This document shows, piece by piece, positions 44,188 to 54,431 of a stretch of DNA of 64,000 nucleotides. Where the stretch lies: NCBI GenBank assembly GCA_045645985.1, contig JAZRJV010000003.1, positions 1 through 64,000 of the forward strand, in the 5' to 3' direction. The notes under the pieces are model-generated. The model saw nothing but the letters and a program-made list of their open reading frames with translations. It ran no database searches and was not told where the DNA came from. The stretch's first letter is position 1, and the number at the start of each line of letters is the position of its first letter. The DNA comes from RGIG9060 sp045645985. Lineage in GTDB: Bacteria; Spirochaetota; Spirochaetia; Treponematales; Treponemataceae. Made by a program: the position numbers and the translations under genes.

Positions 44188-46263
44188 ATGATTAGAAAAT
44201 TTATTTTTGGTAAACCTTTTGAAACTGATGCAACTGTTTTACAAATTGCAAAAGAAAATCAATTTGCTGAAAAATCTGCAATGGAAAATTTAAAAGAGCA
44301 AGGTTACGAAGTTGTTTGTTCAGAAGACGGTTTTTCTTTTGAATGCAAAATGACAGAAGAAACTGTTGTTTACGGACTTGGTCAAGCTATGGGAAACATC
44401 AACAAGCGCGGAAGAACTTACACAAGTTATTGTTCCGACGATCCATCTCATACTGAAAATAAAGAGTCCCTTTACGGTGCACACAATTTTATCATTATTT
44501 ATAATCCATCTGATATAAATTCTTCAAAAGGATTTTTCTTTGATTATCCTACTCGAATCACTTTTGATATCGGTTTTTCAAAAATCGATCAAATAAAAAT
44601 TTCTTGCAAAACTTCCGACATTGCAATTTTTGAAATTTTACCTGAATCAAATTCTGACAAAAATGAAAATCAATTAAAAAATATTGTTCGTCAATTTAGA
44701 CAACTTATCGGACAAAGTTATATCGCACCTCGTTGGGCTTTGGGATTTATGCAAAGTCGTTGGGGTTACAAAACTGAACAAGACATTCGCGGAGTTTACG
44801 AAAATTACAAAAAAGCTGGAATCCCACTTGATTCAATTTGTCTTGACATCGACTACATGAAAGATTACAAAGATTTTACAGTTGACCCAGAAAGATTTTC
44901 AGATTTGAAAAAATTTTCTGACGAATTAAAAGCTGATGGAGTTCGGCTTGTTCCAATTATTGACGCTGGTGTAAAAATCGAAGATGGATATGATGTTTAC
45001 GAAGAAGGCGTGAAGAAAAATTATTTTTGTAAAAAACAAGATGGAAAAAATTTTGTAGCTGGAGTTTGGCCAGGAAGAACTCATTTTCCAGATTTTATGA
45101 AACAAGAAGCTCGAGAATGGTTTGGTCAAAAATATAAAATTCTTACAGACATGGGAATTGAAGGTTTTTGGAACGACATGAACGAACCTGCAATTTTTTA
45201 TTCTGACGAAGGATTGGAAGAAGTAATTGCAAAAATAAAATCTGTAGACACAAGCAATCTTGATATAAATTCTTTTTTCAGTTTTAAAGATATTGTACTT
45301 GCAGTTTCAAATAGCCAAGATGATTACAATCGTTTTTATCATGAAGTAACTCAAGATGGAAAAACTTTTATGGTAAAACATAATGATATTCACAACTTGT
45401 ACGGTTACAATATGACTCGTAGTGCAGGGGAAGAACTTACAAAAATCCGAGAAGGAAAACGAACTTTGCTTTTCTCTCGCTCAAGTTATATCGGAATGCA
45501 TCGTTACGGTGGAATTTGGACAGGGGATAACTGTTCTTGGTGGGAACATCTTGCTTTGGAAATTAGAATGATGCCAAGTTTGAACATGTGTGGATTCCTT
45601 TACACAGGTGCAGATATTGGTGGTTTCGGTTGTAACGCAACTCGTGAATTACTTTTGCGCTGGTTGGCTTTTGGTGTGTTCACTCCATTGATGAGAAATC
45701 ACTCTGCCATCGGAACTCGCGACCAAGAATGTTATCAATTTGAAAACTCTGAAGATTTTAAATCTATCGTTGAAGTTCGCTATCGATTGCTTCCATATCT
45801 TTACAGCGAATATGTAAAATCTTGTGCAAAAAATCAAATGTATTTTAGACCGCTTTCGTTTGATTATCCAAATGATTCTCGTTGTTTGGAAATCAATGAC
45901 CAACTTATGCTCGGTAACGAAATTATGGTTGCACCAGTTTACACACAAAACGCAAAAGGCAGAATGATTTATCTTCCACAAGATATGATTATGGTTCGCT
46001 TTATGCCAGATGGAAGTATTCAACAAAGTGAAATTTCTGCTGGGGACCATTACATTGAAATTCCAGTAAATCAAGTTGTGATGTTTGTAAAAACTGGTTG
46101 TGTTGTTCCTGTTGCAAAACCAGCACAAAACTCTGATAAGCTTGATTACGAAAATCTTGAACTTATCGGTGATGTGTCATCAAATGCTACATATTCATTG
46201 TATTCTGATGATGGTTATACAACACTAATTGATTTAGATAAAAATACAAAGCAAATTAAATAG
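44188..46263 (+). CDS. glycoside hydrolase family 31 (alpha-glucosidase-like)
   Basis: 691 residues without a signal peptide, so cytoplasmic. GH31 enzymes mostly hydrolyse alpha-glucosides or alpha-xylosides. The nucleophile Asp330 is in GFWNDMNEP and the acid/base Asp447 in GGIWTGDN; SRSSYIGMHRYGG and the C-terminal beta domain (VAPVYTQNAKGRMIYLP) are also seen. It likely acts on imported maltose- or isomaltose-type sugars. RBS AAGGATGG precedes the ATG; the gap from parC is 31 bp. Substrate not determined by sequence. Confidence 0.9.
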   Translation: MIRKFIFGKPFETDATVLQIAKENQFAEKSAMENLKEQGYEVVCSEDGFSFECKMTEETVVYGLGQAMGNINKRGRTYTSYCSDDPSHTENKESLYGAHNFIIIYNPSDINSSKGFFFDYPTRITFDIGFSKIDQIKISCKTSDIAIFEILPESNSDKNENQLKNIVRQFRQLIGQSYIAPRWALGFMQSRWGYKTEQDIRGVYENYKKAGIPLDSICLDIDYMKDYKDFTVDPERFSDLKKFSDELKADGVRLVPIIDAGVKIEDGYDVYEEGVKKNYFCKKQDGKNFVAGVWPGRTHFPDFMKQEAREWFGQKYKILTDMGIEGFWNDMNEPAIFYSDEGLEEVIAKIKSVDTSNLDINSFFSFKDIVLAVSNSQDDYNRFYHEVTQDGKTFMVKHNDIHNLYGYNMTRSAGEELTKIREGKRTLLFSRSSYIGMHRYGGIWTGDNCSWWEHLALEIRMMPSLNMCGFLYTGADIGGFGCNATRELLLRWLAFGVFTPLMRNHSAIGTRDQECYQFENSEDFKSIVEVRYRLLPYLYSEYVKSCAKNQMYFRPLSFDYPNDSRCLEINDQLMLGNEIMVAPVYTQNAKGRMIYLPQDMIMVRFMPDGSIQQSEISAGDHYIEIPVNQVVMFVKTGCVVPVAKPAQNSDKLDYENLELIGDVSSNATYSLYSDDGYTTLIDLDKNTKQIK

Positions 46264-46298
46264 AATTTTGTAATTAATATTTTATTAGAGGAAGGAAG

Positions 46299-48425
46299 AT
46301 GTTTAATCCACATTATGCAATATGTTCTATAATAATTCTATTCTTTCTTACATCTTTATATGTTACAAGAAAGAATCCTCCAACGAGAAGAAATTATGTG
46401 TATATTGGCTTGCTGATTTGTTCTTGGTCAATTTCTATTACAAGTTTAATTTTGAGTTTTGGATTTAATACATCTTATCTTTCTGTTGCTGCACTTCATG
46501 TTATTTCTATTGCATATTTGATTTGTGCTTATACACTTCCAGTTCTTTTTTATTTTTATGCAAAAGCAATCGCATTAGATGAAGGTACAAAAATTCCAGG
46601 AAATGTAAAGAGTGCTGTATTTGCTTTTTATATTTTAGAATTGATTTTGATAATTACTTCATTTAAAACAAAGTTGATTTATACAATTACACCAGATAAA
46701 ATGTATAAGGTTGAGTTTGGTCAGATTATTCCTTATTTTATTTCTACAACAATTTTAGTTTACTCTTTGATAGCATTGATAAAACAATTTAAGATTTTAC
46801 CTAAAATAAAATTTTTTACAATGTTTTCATTTTTTGTTTTAATTGGATTATCAGATATTATCGAAGGATTTTATCCAAGTGTTTTAGTAACTTGCTTTGC
46901 ATCTTCTATTGCTATGGTTTTGATTTATGTGAATATTCAAAAACCAGAAACCTTTATTGATAATGTTACAGAATGTTTTAATCAAAGTGCCTTTGTAATT
47001 ATCGCAGATAAAACGATAAGAGAAAATAAAGTTTTTTGTATTGGTGTTGCAATCGAAGATATTTCTTTTTTATCAACTTCGTTATCAATGAAAACTATAA
47101 ACTCTTTGCTAAGAGATATTGCAAAAGAGTTAAAAAAATGTGGTAAAAATTTAGAATTGTTTTATTTGAATCAAGGACGATTTTGTTTTGTAGGAACAGC
47201 TCCTGAATCAGAAAAACCAGAACAAGAAATTATTATCACTAGAAAATACATTGATTCAATTACAGAAAAAATCATGTCGTTATTTAAGAAAACTTGGAAA
47301 AAAGAAAATTTTGAATTTACGCTTTTTGCAAGGATTGTAACTTTTATTCCAGATGAAATAAAAAATGCAGATTATGTTATTGACACAATAGACACTTTGA
47401 TAAATTCAAATCAATATAGAAGTAATTATCCAGTTAGTTCTCAAAGAATTGATAACAAAAATAAAAATAGATTTTTTAAACTTGATTCTGTTATAAAAAA
47501 TAGTTTAAAGCAAAATTTATTATCTGTTTATTATCAACCAATTTATTCTTGTGCAAAAAAAAGAGTTACAGGTTCTGAAGCTTTGATAAGAATGAAAGAT
47601 GAAAATGGAAATTTTATTAGCCCAGAAGATTTTATTCCAGTTGCAGAAAAAAATGGTTGTATCTATCGTATCGGGGAATTTGTTTTTGAATCAGTTTGTA
47701 AATTCCTAAAAAAAATCGATGCAGAATTTTACGGAATAGAAAAAATCGATGTAAATCTTTCTGTAATGCAATGTATGCAAACAAGTATGGCATCAACACT
47801 TTTATCTATTGCAGAAATATATAACACTCCATTGTGTCATATAAATTTTGAAATTACAGAAACTGCGTCTGCTGATTATCCTGAAGTGTTAAAGCAGAAT
47901 ATGCTTAAATTTGCAGAAGCTGGAATTGAACTTTCTCTTGATGATTACGGTTCAGGTTATGCAAATATGAATTATATGCTTCTTCTTCCATTTAAAATGA
48001 TTAAAATTGATAAGTATATCGTGTGGGAAGCATTTGCAAATCCAAAGGTAAGTTTGGTTTTAGCTGCAACAATCACAATGATTAAATCTCTTGGAATGTC
48101 TGTTTTGGCAGAAGGTGTTGAAACAAAAGAGCAAAAAGAATGGCTTGAAGAACATGGCTGCGATTTTTTGCAAGGATATTATTTTTCTCGTCCTATTCCA
48201 CAAGAAGAATATTTAGAGTATTTGGAAAATGCAATAAATGAAAATCCAGAAAAGTATGCAGATGTTTTTGATTATCGAAAGAAAAAGGATGAAGAAGAAA
48301 AAATTAGGGAAGAAAAAAGACTTGAAGAAGAAAGACAGAAACTTGAAAAGTTGAAAAACGATGGTTTGAAAGTTGAAAAAATTGACGAGGAACATGAGTT
48401 AATTGAACTTATAGAAGAAATTTGA
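46299..48425 (+). CDS. membrane-bound EAL-domain c-di-GMP phosphodiesterase
   Basis: 708 residues. About seven hydrophobic helices (residues ~1-225) resemble an N-terminal sensor region. Residues ~230-385 look like a GGDEF-type domain without a GGDEF motif. Residues ~405-650 form an EAL domain with the catalytic pieces kept: SEALIRM, NLSVMQ, EITETAS, SLDDYGSGYAN, MIKIDK, AEGVETKEQ and QGYYFSRP. It probably cleaves c-di-GMP. A highly charged coiled tail (EEEKIREEKRLEEERQKL) ends the protein. 35 bp after the GH31 gene; the signal it senses is unknown. Confidence 0.88.
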   Translation: MFNPHYAICSIIILFFLTSLYVTRKNPPTRRNYVYIGLLICSWSISITSLILSFGFNTSYLSVAALHVISIAYLICAYTLPVLFYFYAKAIALDEGTKIPGNVKSAVFAFYILELILIITSFKTKLIYTITPDKMYKVEFGQIIPYFISTTILVYSLIALIKQFKILPKIKFFTMFSFFVLIGLSDIIEGFYPSVLVTCFASSIAMVLIYVNIQKPETFIDNVTECFNQSAFVIIADKTIRENKVFCIGVAIEDISFLSTSLSMKTINSLLRDIAKELKKCGKNLELFYLNQGRFCFVGTAPESEKPEQEIIITRKYIDSITEKIMSLFKKTWKKENFEFTLFARIVTFIPDEIKNADYVIDTIDTLINSNQYRSNYPVSSQRIDNKNKNRFFKLDSVIKNSLKQNLLSVYYQPIYSCAKKRVTGSEALIRMKDENGNFISPEDFIPVAEKNGCIYRIGEFVFESVCKFLKKIDAEFYGIEKIDVNLSVMQCMQTSMASTLLSIAEIYNTPLCHINFEITETASADYPEVLKQNMLKFAEAGIELSLDDYGSGYANMNYMLLLPFKMIKIDKYIVWEAFANPKVSLVLAATITMIKSLGMSVLAEGVETKEQKEWLEEHGCDFLQGYYFSRPIPQEEYLEYLENAINENPEKYADVFDYRKKKDEEEKIREEKRLEEERQKLEKLKNDGLKVEKIDEEHELIELIEEI

Positions 48426-48463
48426 TATTCTTCTTTTAAATAAATTTTTGGGAGAAAAGTAAG

Positions 48464-49660
48464 ATGGCAAAAATTCAAATGAAAAATGCAATCGCTGAAC
48501 TTGACGGCGATGAAATGACTAGAGTTCTTTGGGCTGTTATTAAAGAAAAATTATTAAATCCTTTTGTTGATTTAAAAACAGAATATTACGATTTAGGTTT
48601 AAAACAGCGTGATGATTCAAATGATAAAATTACTTACGAAGCAGCTGATGCAATCAAAAGATTGGGAGTTGGTGTAAAATGTGCAACAATCACTTCAAAC
48701 GCTGCTCGTGTAAAAGAATATAACCTAAAACAACTTACTCCAAGTCCAAACGGAATTATTCGTTCAGAACTTGACGGAACAGTTTTTAGAAAACCAATTA
48801 TCGTAAAAAATGTTCAACCTGCAGTAACTTCTTGGAAAAAGCCAATCATCATGGGTCGTCATGCTTACGGTGATGTTTACAAAAACTGCGAAATCGAAGT
48901 AAAAGGAGCTGGAAAAGCTGAATTGGTTTTCACTTACGAAGACGGAACAGAAGAACGCAAAACAATTATGCAAATGAAAGGACCTGGAATTTTGCAAGGT
49001 ATTCATAACACAGAAAAATCAATCGAAAGTTTTGCTCGCTGTTCATTTAGATATGCTCTTGATGAAAAAGTTTCTGTTTGGTTTGCAACAAAAGATACAA
49101 TCAGTAAAACTTACGACGGAAAATTCAAAGAAATCTTCCAAAGAATTTATGATGAAGAATTTAAATCAGAATTTGAAAAAGCTGGCCTTGAATATTTTTA
49201 CACATTGATTGATGATGCAGTTGCTCGTGTTATGAAATGCGAAGGTAATATCTTGTGGTGCTGTAAAAACTACGACGGTGATGTTATGAGCGACATGGTT
49301 GCTTCTGCTTTTGGAAGTCTTTCTATGATGACAAGTGTTTTGGTTTCTCCAAACGGTGCATTTGAATACGAAGCTGCTCACGGAACTGTACAAAAACACT
49401 ACTATCGCTACATGAACGGAGAAAAAACTTCTACAAACCCAGTTGCCTTGATTTTTGCTTGGACAGGTGCTTTAGCAAAACGCGCTGAACTTGACGAAAC
49501 TCCAGAACTTCTTGATTTTGCAAAAAAACTAGAAAAAGCAACTTTGGACACAATCGAAGATGGAATTATGACAGGAGACTTGAAAGCTCTTGCAAATCCT
49601 GCTCCAAAAAAAGTTGTAAATTCATGGGAATTTATCGACGAAATCGCAAGTCGTTTGTAA
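48464..49660 (+). CDS. icd: NADP-dependent isocitrate dehydrogenase
   Basis: 398 residues, of the homodimeric type shared with eukaryotes. It converts isocitrate to 2-oxoglutarate with CO2 and NADPH. Seen: AELDGDEMTRVLW, TITSNAARVKEY, the substrate segment SPNGIIRSELDGTVFR, GRHAYGDVYKN, CKNYDGDVMSD (metal aspartates) and EAAHGTVQKHYYR (NADP). GGGAG precedes the ATG, and a terminator lies at 49732. In a treponeme lacking a full TCA cycle it would mainly supply 2-oxoglutarate and NADPH for glutamate synthesis (inference). Confidence 0.95.
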   Translation: MAKIQMKNAIAELDGDEMTRVLWAVIKEKLLNPFVDLKTEYYDLGLKQRDDSNDKITYEAADAIKRLGVGVKCATITSNAARVKEYNLKQLTPSPNGIIRSELDGTVFRKPIIVKNVQPAVTSWKKPIIMGRHAYGDVYKNCEIEVKGAGKAELVFTYEDGTEERKTIMQMKGPGILQGIHNTEKSIESFARCSFRYALDEKVSVWFATKDTISKTYDGKFKEIFQRIYDEEFKSEFEKAGLEYFYTLIDDAVARVMKCEGNILWCCKNYDGDVMSDMVASAFGSLSMMTSVLVSPNGAFEYEAAHGTVQKHYYRYMNGEKTSTNPVALIFAWTGALAKRAELDETPELLDFAKKLEKATLDTIEDGIMTGDLKALANPAPKKVVNSWEFIDEIASRL

Positions 49661-49731
49661 AATTGAATGTAAAATTTTGTGAATAATTCTTCTATATAAA
49701 TAAATATATTTGAAGATACAAATTGAAGGAA

Positions 49732-49767
49732 ACGGGCAGTTGTGTTTTATAGCTGTCCGTTTTTTTG
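49732..49767 (+). terminator. intrinsic terminator after icd
   Basis: ACGGGCAG (49732-49739) pairs with CTGTCCGT (49753-49760, one wobble), followed by seven T. A 15-base repeat TTCTATATAAATAAA flanks it (49690-49704 and 49795-49809). The rest of the 257-bp gap shows no clear promoter for the next gene. Confidence 0.85.
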
Positions 49768-49917
49768 TTTTTATCGATAAAATATCAATCTTTTTTCTAT
49801 ATAAATAAAATTTTTGCTCTTCCTATAGAATATATTCTTATTTTTTGGTAAAATACCGTGAAAAAATTTATATTTTTGTAAACTTAATAAATTTTATATA
49901 TATTGGAGAATAATATT

Positions 49918-52413
49918 ATGTTGACACTAAAATTCGGTGGAACTTCAATGGGAAGTGCAAGACGCATGTTGGATTCTGCTGCAATCATGATTGGTAGAGC
50001 TGAACAAGACAGAATCAGCGTAGTAGTTTCTGCTGTTGCAGGAATTTCAAACAAACTTCAGGAAAGTATTGATAAGTGTTCAACCGGTGCAAATCCAGAA
50101 GAATTTATTTCATTTATCCGAGAAACTCACTCAAAAATCTGTAGCGATATAGCAGATGAAGTTAAAAATTTTGACTCAAAAACTGCAATGCAAAAGGTAG
50201 ACCTTGTATTAAAAGAATACGAACGACTTTTACAAGCAGTTAGTGCATTCGAAGAATGTCCTCCATCAATTTATTGTCGTCTTATGGGAATGGGCGAATT
50301 GATGAGTGCTCCAATTATGGAATCAATTTTGGCAGCAAAAGGCTACAAAGTTGAACTTATCGATTCAAGAAATATGATTATCACAACAGGGAACCAAGGT
50401 GAAGGGGATCCTGATTATCACTTAACTGACGAAGCTTTCAAACCTTATCGCAAAGGTGAAAAAGCAGCCGATGCTCAAATTTTACTTTTCCCTGGATTTA
50501 TCTGCGGATGGAAAGCAAATGCCGAAGCTGAACCTGTAATGGGACTTTTAGGTCGTAACGGTTCAGACTTTTCTGCTGCTATTGTTGGTGCTTCTTTGCG
50601 TTCTTCAAGAGTTGAATTCTGGACAGATGTTGACGGAATTTATACAGCTGACCCTCGTATCATTTCTGATGCAATCCTTGTTGACGATATGACTTATGCT
50701 GAAGCAATGGAACTTTCATTCTTTGGTTCAAAAGTTCTTCATCCAAAAACACTTGCTCCTTTGGCTGCTCGTGGAATTGAAGCATGGAGTTTGAACAGCC
50801 ATAATCCAAGTTCAAGAGGAACAAGAATCGGAACAGGTCCATACGAAAATGACAAAGTAGGGCCAGTTAGAGGAATTTCTTGTCTTAAAAATACAGCCAT
50901 GATTTCAGTTTCTGGTGCAGGAATGAAAGGAAAGAGCGGAATTGCTGCTCGTATTTTCTCAGCTGTTTCTCGTGCTGGAATTTCAATGCTTCTTATTACT
51001 CAATCAAGTTCAGAATATACAATCAGTTTCTGTATCAAAAAATCAGATGCTCGTTATGTTTACGATTTGCTTTGCGCTGAATTTGATCTTGAAATTCGCG
51101 GAAATTTAATTGATGTTATCGAAGTTCAAGAAAACTGTGCTATCGTTTCTATCGTTGGCGACAACATGAAGAAAAAACGCGGAATCGCTGGAACTTTCTT
51201 TGATGCTCTTGCAAGTCGTGATATTAACATTCTTGCTATTGCACAAGGTTCTTCAGAACGCTCAATTTCTGCTGTTATTTCTGCTGATGATGGTGATACA
51301 GCTGTAAAAGTTGCTCATATGTTCTTCTTTAACACAGCACAAACAATCGAAGTTTTTGCTTTTGGTGCTGGAACAATCGGTGGTTGTATGCTTGACCAAA
51401 TTCGCGACCAACAAAAAGACTTACTTGCTCAAGGAATCGATATTAAAGTTATGGCTATTGCAAATATCGATGGAATGATTATGGATGCAAATGGTCTTGA
51501 TTTAACAGATTGGCGTGGAGATGTTGCAGAAAAAGGAAAACTAACAAATCTTGATGAAATTATTCAGTTTGTAAAAGATGAAAAACCTCTAAATCCAATT
51601 TTTGTTGACTGTACAGCTTCTTACGATTTACCAAATCGTTATCTTGATATTTTGGAAGCAGGAATGCATATTGCAACTCCAAATAAAAGAGCAAATTCTA
51701 TGTCTATGGATTTTTATCATCAGCTTAGAAAAACTGCAAACAGAATGCATCGTCGCTTCTTGTACGAAACAAATGTAGGTGCTGGTCTTCCAATTATCGA
51801 TACTTTGCAAAACTTGTTTAAATCAGGTGATAAACTTACAGGATTCTACGGAATTATGTCAGGTTCACTTTCTTATATCTTTGGTCGCTTAGACGAAGGC
51901 GTTTCATTCAGTCGTGCTGTTATCGAAGCTCGAGAAAAACGCTACACAGAACCAGATCCTCGTGATGACTTAGCCGGATTAGATGTTGCTCGTAAAGCAT
52001 TGATTATTGCTCGTGAAGCAGGAATTTCTTTGGAACTTGAAGATATTACAATGCACAATGTTTTCCCAGAAGGATTTGATTCAACAGGAACAATCGAAGA
52101 ATTCCTTAATAAACTTCCACAAGTTGATGAATATTTTGCTAAGAAAGTTAGCGACCTTAAAAAACAAGGCAAAGTTCTTAGAATGGCAGCATCAATCGAA
52201 GATGGAAAAGTTAGCGTAGGAATGATTGAAGTTGACGAAAATAATCCATTGTATGGAATCCGAGGTGGAGAAAACGCATTTGTATTCCACACAGCTAGAT
52301 ACACACCAATCCCAATGACAATTCGTGGTTACGGAGCAGGAGCTGGAGTTACAGCTGCTGGTGTTTTTGGCGATATTCTTAGAACTGTATCTTGGAATCC
52401 AGATAAACTTTAA
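49918..52413 (+). CDS. thrA: bifunctional aspartokinase / homoserine dehydrogenase
   Basis: 831 residues from ATG 49918, with GGAG at 49905-49908 upstream; the frame opens at a TTG that overlaps this site. It performs the first and third steps from aspartate to threonine and methionine. The kinase starts LTLKFGGTSMGSA and has FWTDVDGIYTADPR. Two ACT-type regulatory segments lie at ~315-460. The dehydrogenase begins near 465 (FAFGAGTIGGCM) with ATPNKRANS and YETNVGAGLPIIDTL. Threonine feedback control is usual for this family. It heads the operon with the DAHP synthase fusion and ilvN. Confidence 0.96.
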   Translation: MLTLKFGGTSMGSARRMLDSAAIMIGRAEQDRISVVVSAVAGISNKLQESIDKCSTGANPEEFISFIRETHSKICSDIADEVKNFDSKTAMQKVDLVLKEYERLLQAVSAFEECPPSIYCRLMGMGELMSAPIMESILAAKGYKVELIDSRNMIITTGNQGEGDPDYHLTDEAFKPYRKGEKAADAQILLFPGFICGWKANAEAEPVMGLLGRNGSDFSAAIVGASLRSSRVEFWTDVDGIYTADPRIISDAILVDDMTYAEAMELSFFGSKVLHPKTLAPLAARGIEAWSLNSHNPSSRGTRIGTGPYENDKVGPVRGISCLKNTAMISVSGAGMKGKSGIAARIFSAVSRAGISMLLITQSSSEYTISFCIKKSDARYVYDLLCAEFDLEIRGNLIDVIEVQENCAIVSIVGDNMKKKRGIAGTFFDALASRDINILAIAQGSSERSISAVISADDGDTAVKVAHMFFFNTAQTIEVFAFGAGTIGGCMLDQIRDQQKDLLAQGIDIKVMAIANIDGMIMDANGLDLTDWRGDVAEKGKLTNLDEIIQFVKDEKPLNPIFVDCTASYDLPNRYLDILEAGMHIATPNKRANSMSMDFYHQLRKTANRMHRRFLYETNVGAGLPIIDTLQNLFKSGDKLTGFYGIMSGSLSYIFGRLDEGVSFSRAVIEAREKRYTEPDPRDDLAGLDVARKALIIAREAGISLELEDITMHNVFPEGFDSTGTIEEFLNKLPQVDEYFAKKVSDLKKQGKVLRMAASIEDGKVSVGMIEVDENNPLYGIRGGENAFVFHTARYTPIPMTIRGYGAGAGVTAAGVFGDILRTVSWNPDKL

Positions 52414-52443
52414 TAAAATATTTTATAATTTTAGGAAATTACA

Positions 52444-54417
52444 ATGGTAATTGTTTTAGAAAAAAATATTTCAGACTCAGACAAAAATGAATTAAAATCT
52501 TTTCTTGAAAAAAATAATTTCAAAGTAAATGAAATTAATGGAGAAGAAGAAACAATTCTTGGTGCTGTTGGTAAAATGGGAATTGATCCTCGTGAAGTTC
52601 AAATTCTTCCTGGTGTTTCAAGAGTAATCCCAATTTCTAAACCATACAAGATGGCAAGTAGAGAATACAAAAAAGACAATTCTATTGTAGAAATTCCAAA
52701 TAATCGTGGACAAATTGTTCGCATTGGTGGTTCTCGTTTAGTTTCTATTGCTGGTCCTTGTGCAGTTGAAAGTCAAGAACAAATGATGAGCGTTGCAAAA
52801 AAAGTTGCTGCAAGTGGTGCGGTTATGCTTCGCGGTGGCGCTTACAAACCAAGAACAAGTCCTTACGCATTTCAAGGTTTGGCAGAAGAAGGATTGAAAT
52901 ATCTTAAAGAAGCAGGGGACGCTTACGGATTGCCTGTTGTAACTGAATGTGTTTCTGCTGAACATCTTGATGCAATGATAAAATACAAAATCGACTGTTT
53001 GCAAATTGGTGCAAGAAATATGCAGAACTTTGAACTTCTAAAAAAAGTTGGAGCTGTAAACATTCCTGTAATTTTGAAACGAGGAATTTCTGCAACAATT
53101 GAAGAATGGCTTATGGCTGCTGAATATCTTTTGTCTTCAGGAGCTGAAAATGTAATTTTGTGTGAACGCGGAATTCGTACTTACGAAAAAGCAACTCGTA
53201 ACACATTGGACTTGTCAGCAATTCCGATTTTGCGTTCATTGACTCACCTTCCAATTATCGTTGATCCAAGTCACGCTGTTGGAATTCGAGATAAAGTTCC
53301 ACCAATGGGATTGGCCGCAGTTTCTGCAGGTGCTGACGGAATTATTGTTGAAGTTCATTGTAATCCAGAAAAAGCATTTTCTGACGGAGCTCAAACTCTT
53401 TATCCAGAACAGTTTGATAAACTTATGCGCGATATTGATGTTCTTGCTCCAGTTGTTGGAAAGGAAACAACTCGCATTAGAAATAATGTTTCTTGTTCTG
53501 CTTGTGAAGTTGAACTTCCTAAAAATAAAAAATCTGATTCTGTAACTTGTGCTTTCTCTGGAAGTCGTGGTGCTTATGCTGAAATTGCAAGTCAACATTA
53601 TTTTGATAAACAATGCGAAAGTTTGTCTTGTGCAAATTTTAGAGAAGTTTTTCAAGCAGTTGTTGATGGTAAAGCCGATTACGGAATGATTCCTATCGAA
53701 AATTCTTTGGCAGGTTCTGTTTACGATAACTATGATAATTTAATTCGCTTTGCTGATGTTTCAATTTGTGGAAGTATCAAATTAAGAATTGAACATGCTT
53801 TGATTGGTGCAAAAAATGTTGATATGGATTCTATCAAAACTGTTTATTCTCATCCACAAGGATTTGCACAGTGTTCTGAATTTTTATCAAAACATCCTGA
53901 TTGGAATTTAATTGAATGTGCTTCAACTTCCGAAGCTGCTTGTTTGGTTGCTAAAAAAGCAAGTGAAGATTCTGTTGCTATTGCTTCTGAGTTGGCTGCA
54001 AGTGTTTCAAAACTTGAAGTTATCAAAACAGGAATTGAAGACGACCCAAGAAATTACACAAGATTTATTGTAATCAAAGCAAACAATACTTCTGATTCAG
54101 AAAAAATTTCTGTTGTTGCAGATGGTGCAATTGGAATGAAGTTAGCTTCTGTTGCATTTACAACAAAAAATGAACCAGGTGCTTTGATGAATTGTCTTGG
54201 AATTTTTAATAAATCTTCTATGAACTTAACTCGTCTTGAGTCACGCCCAATTCACGGACAACCTTGGCGATATATGTTCTATGTTGATATTGTTTTGAAA
54301 GAAGCAAATTCTGAAAGCAAAGAGATTTCTGAAGAGTCATTGCGCAAAGTAATTGATGAATTGAAATCTCAAACAGAAGATGTTCGATTATTAGGTATTT
54401 ATTCTGAAGTAAATTAA
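52444..54417 (+). CDS. DAHP synthase - prephenate dehydratase fusion
   Basis: 657 residues. Residues ~1-70 are a ferredoxin-like regulatory domain and ~80-340 a class-I DAHP synthase of the AroF/KDO8P type (SIAGPCAVES, MLRGGAYKPRTSPYAFQG, LQIGARNMQN, VILKRG, VDPSHAVG). After a Cys/Lys-rich linker (~345-365), residues ~367-555 form a prephenate dehydratase (CAFSGSRGAYAE, MIPIENSLAGSV, catalytic NYTRF) and ~570-657 an ACT domain with the phenylalanine-type motifs EPGAL and LESRP. One protein thus holds the first shikimate step and the committed phenylalanine step. No chorismate mutase part is visible. Lies 30 bp after thrA. Confidence 0.92.
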   Translation: MVIVLEKNISDSDKNELKSFLEKNNFKVNEINGEEETILGAVGKMGIDPREVQILPGVSRVIPISKPYKMASREYKKDNSIVEIPNNRGQIVRIGGSRLVSIAGPCAVESQEQMMSVAKKVAASGAVMLRGGAYKPRTSPYAFQGLAEEGLKYLKEAGDAYGLPVVTECVSAEHLDAMIKYKIDCLQIGARNMQNFELLKKVGAVNIPVILKRGISATIEEWLMAAEYLLSSGAENVILCERGIRTYEKATRNTLDLSAIPILRSLTHLPIIVDPSHAVGIRDKVPPMGLAAVSAGADGIIVEVHCNPEKAFSDGAQTLYPEQFDKLMRDIDVLAPVVGKETTRIRNNVSCSACEVELPKNKKSDSVTCAFSGSRGAYAEIASQHYFDKQCESLSCANFREVFQAVVDGKADYGMIPIENSLAGSVYDNYDNLIRFADVSICGSIKLRIEHALIGAKNVDMDSIKTVYSHPQGFAQCSEFLSKHPDWNLIECASTSEAACLVAKKASEDSVAIASELAASVSKLEVIKTGIEDDPRNYTRFIVIKANNTSDSEKISVVADGAIGMKLASVAFTTKNEPGALMNCLGIFNKSSMNLTRLESRPIHGQPWRYMFYVDIVLKEANSESKEISEESLRKVIDELKSQTEDVRLLGIYSEVN

Positions 54418-54431
54418 TTTTGAGGTGTAAA

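Noticed and set aside
49690..49809. TTCTATATAAATAAA repeated on both sides of the icd terminator as a mobile-element boundary
   Set aside because: The 15-mer is simple AT-rich sequence, no inverted ends lie between the copies, and the terminator is sufficient explanation for the segment.
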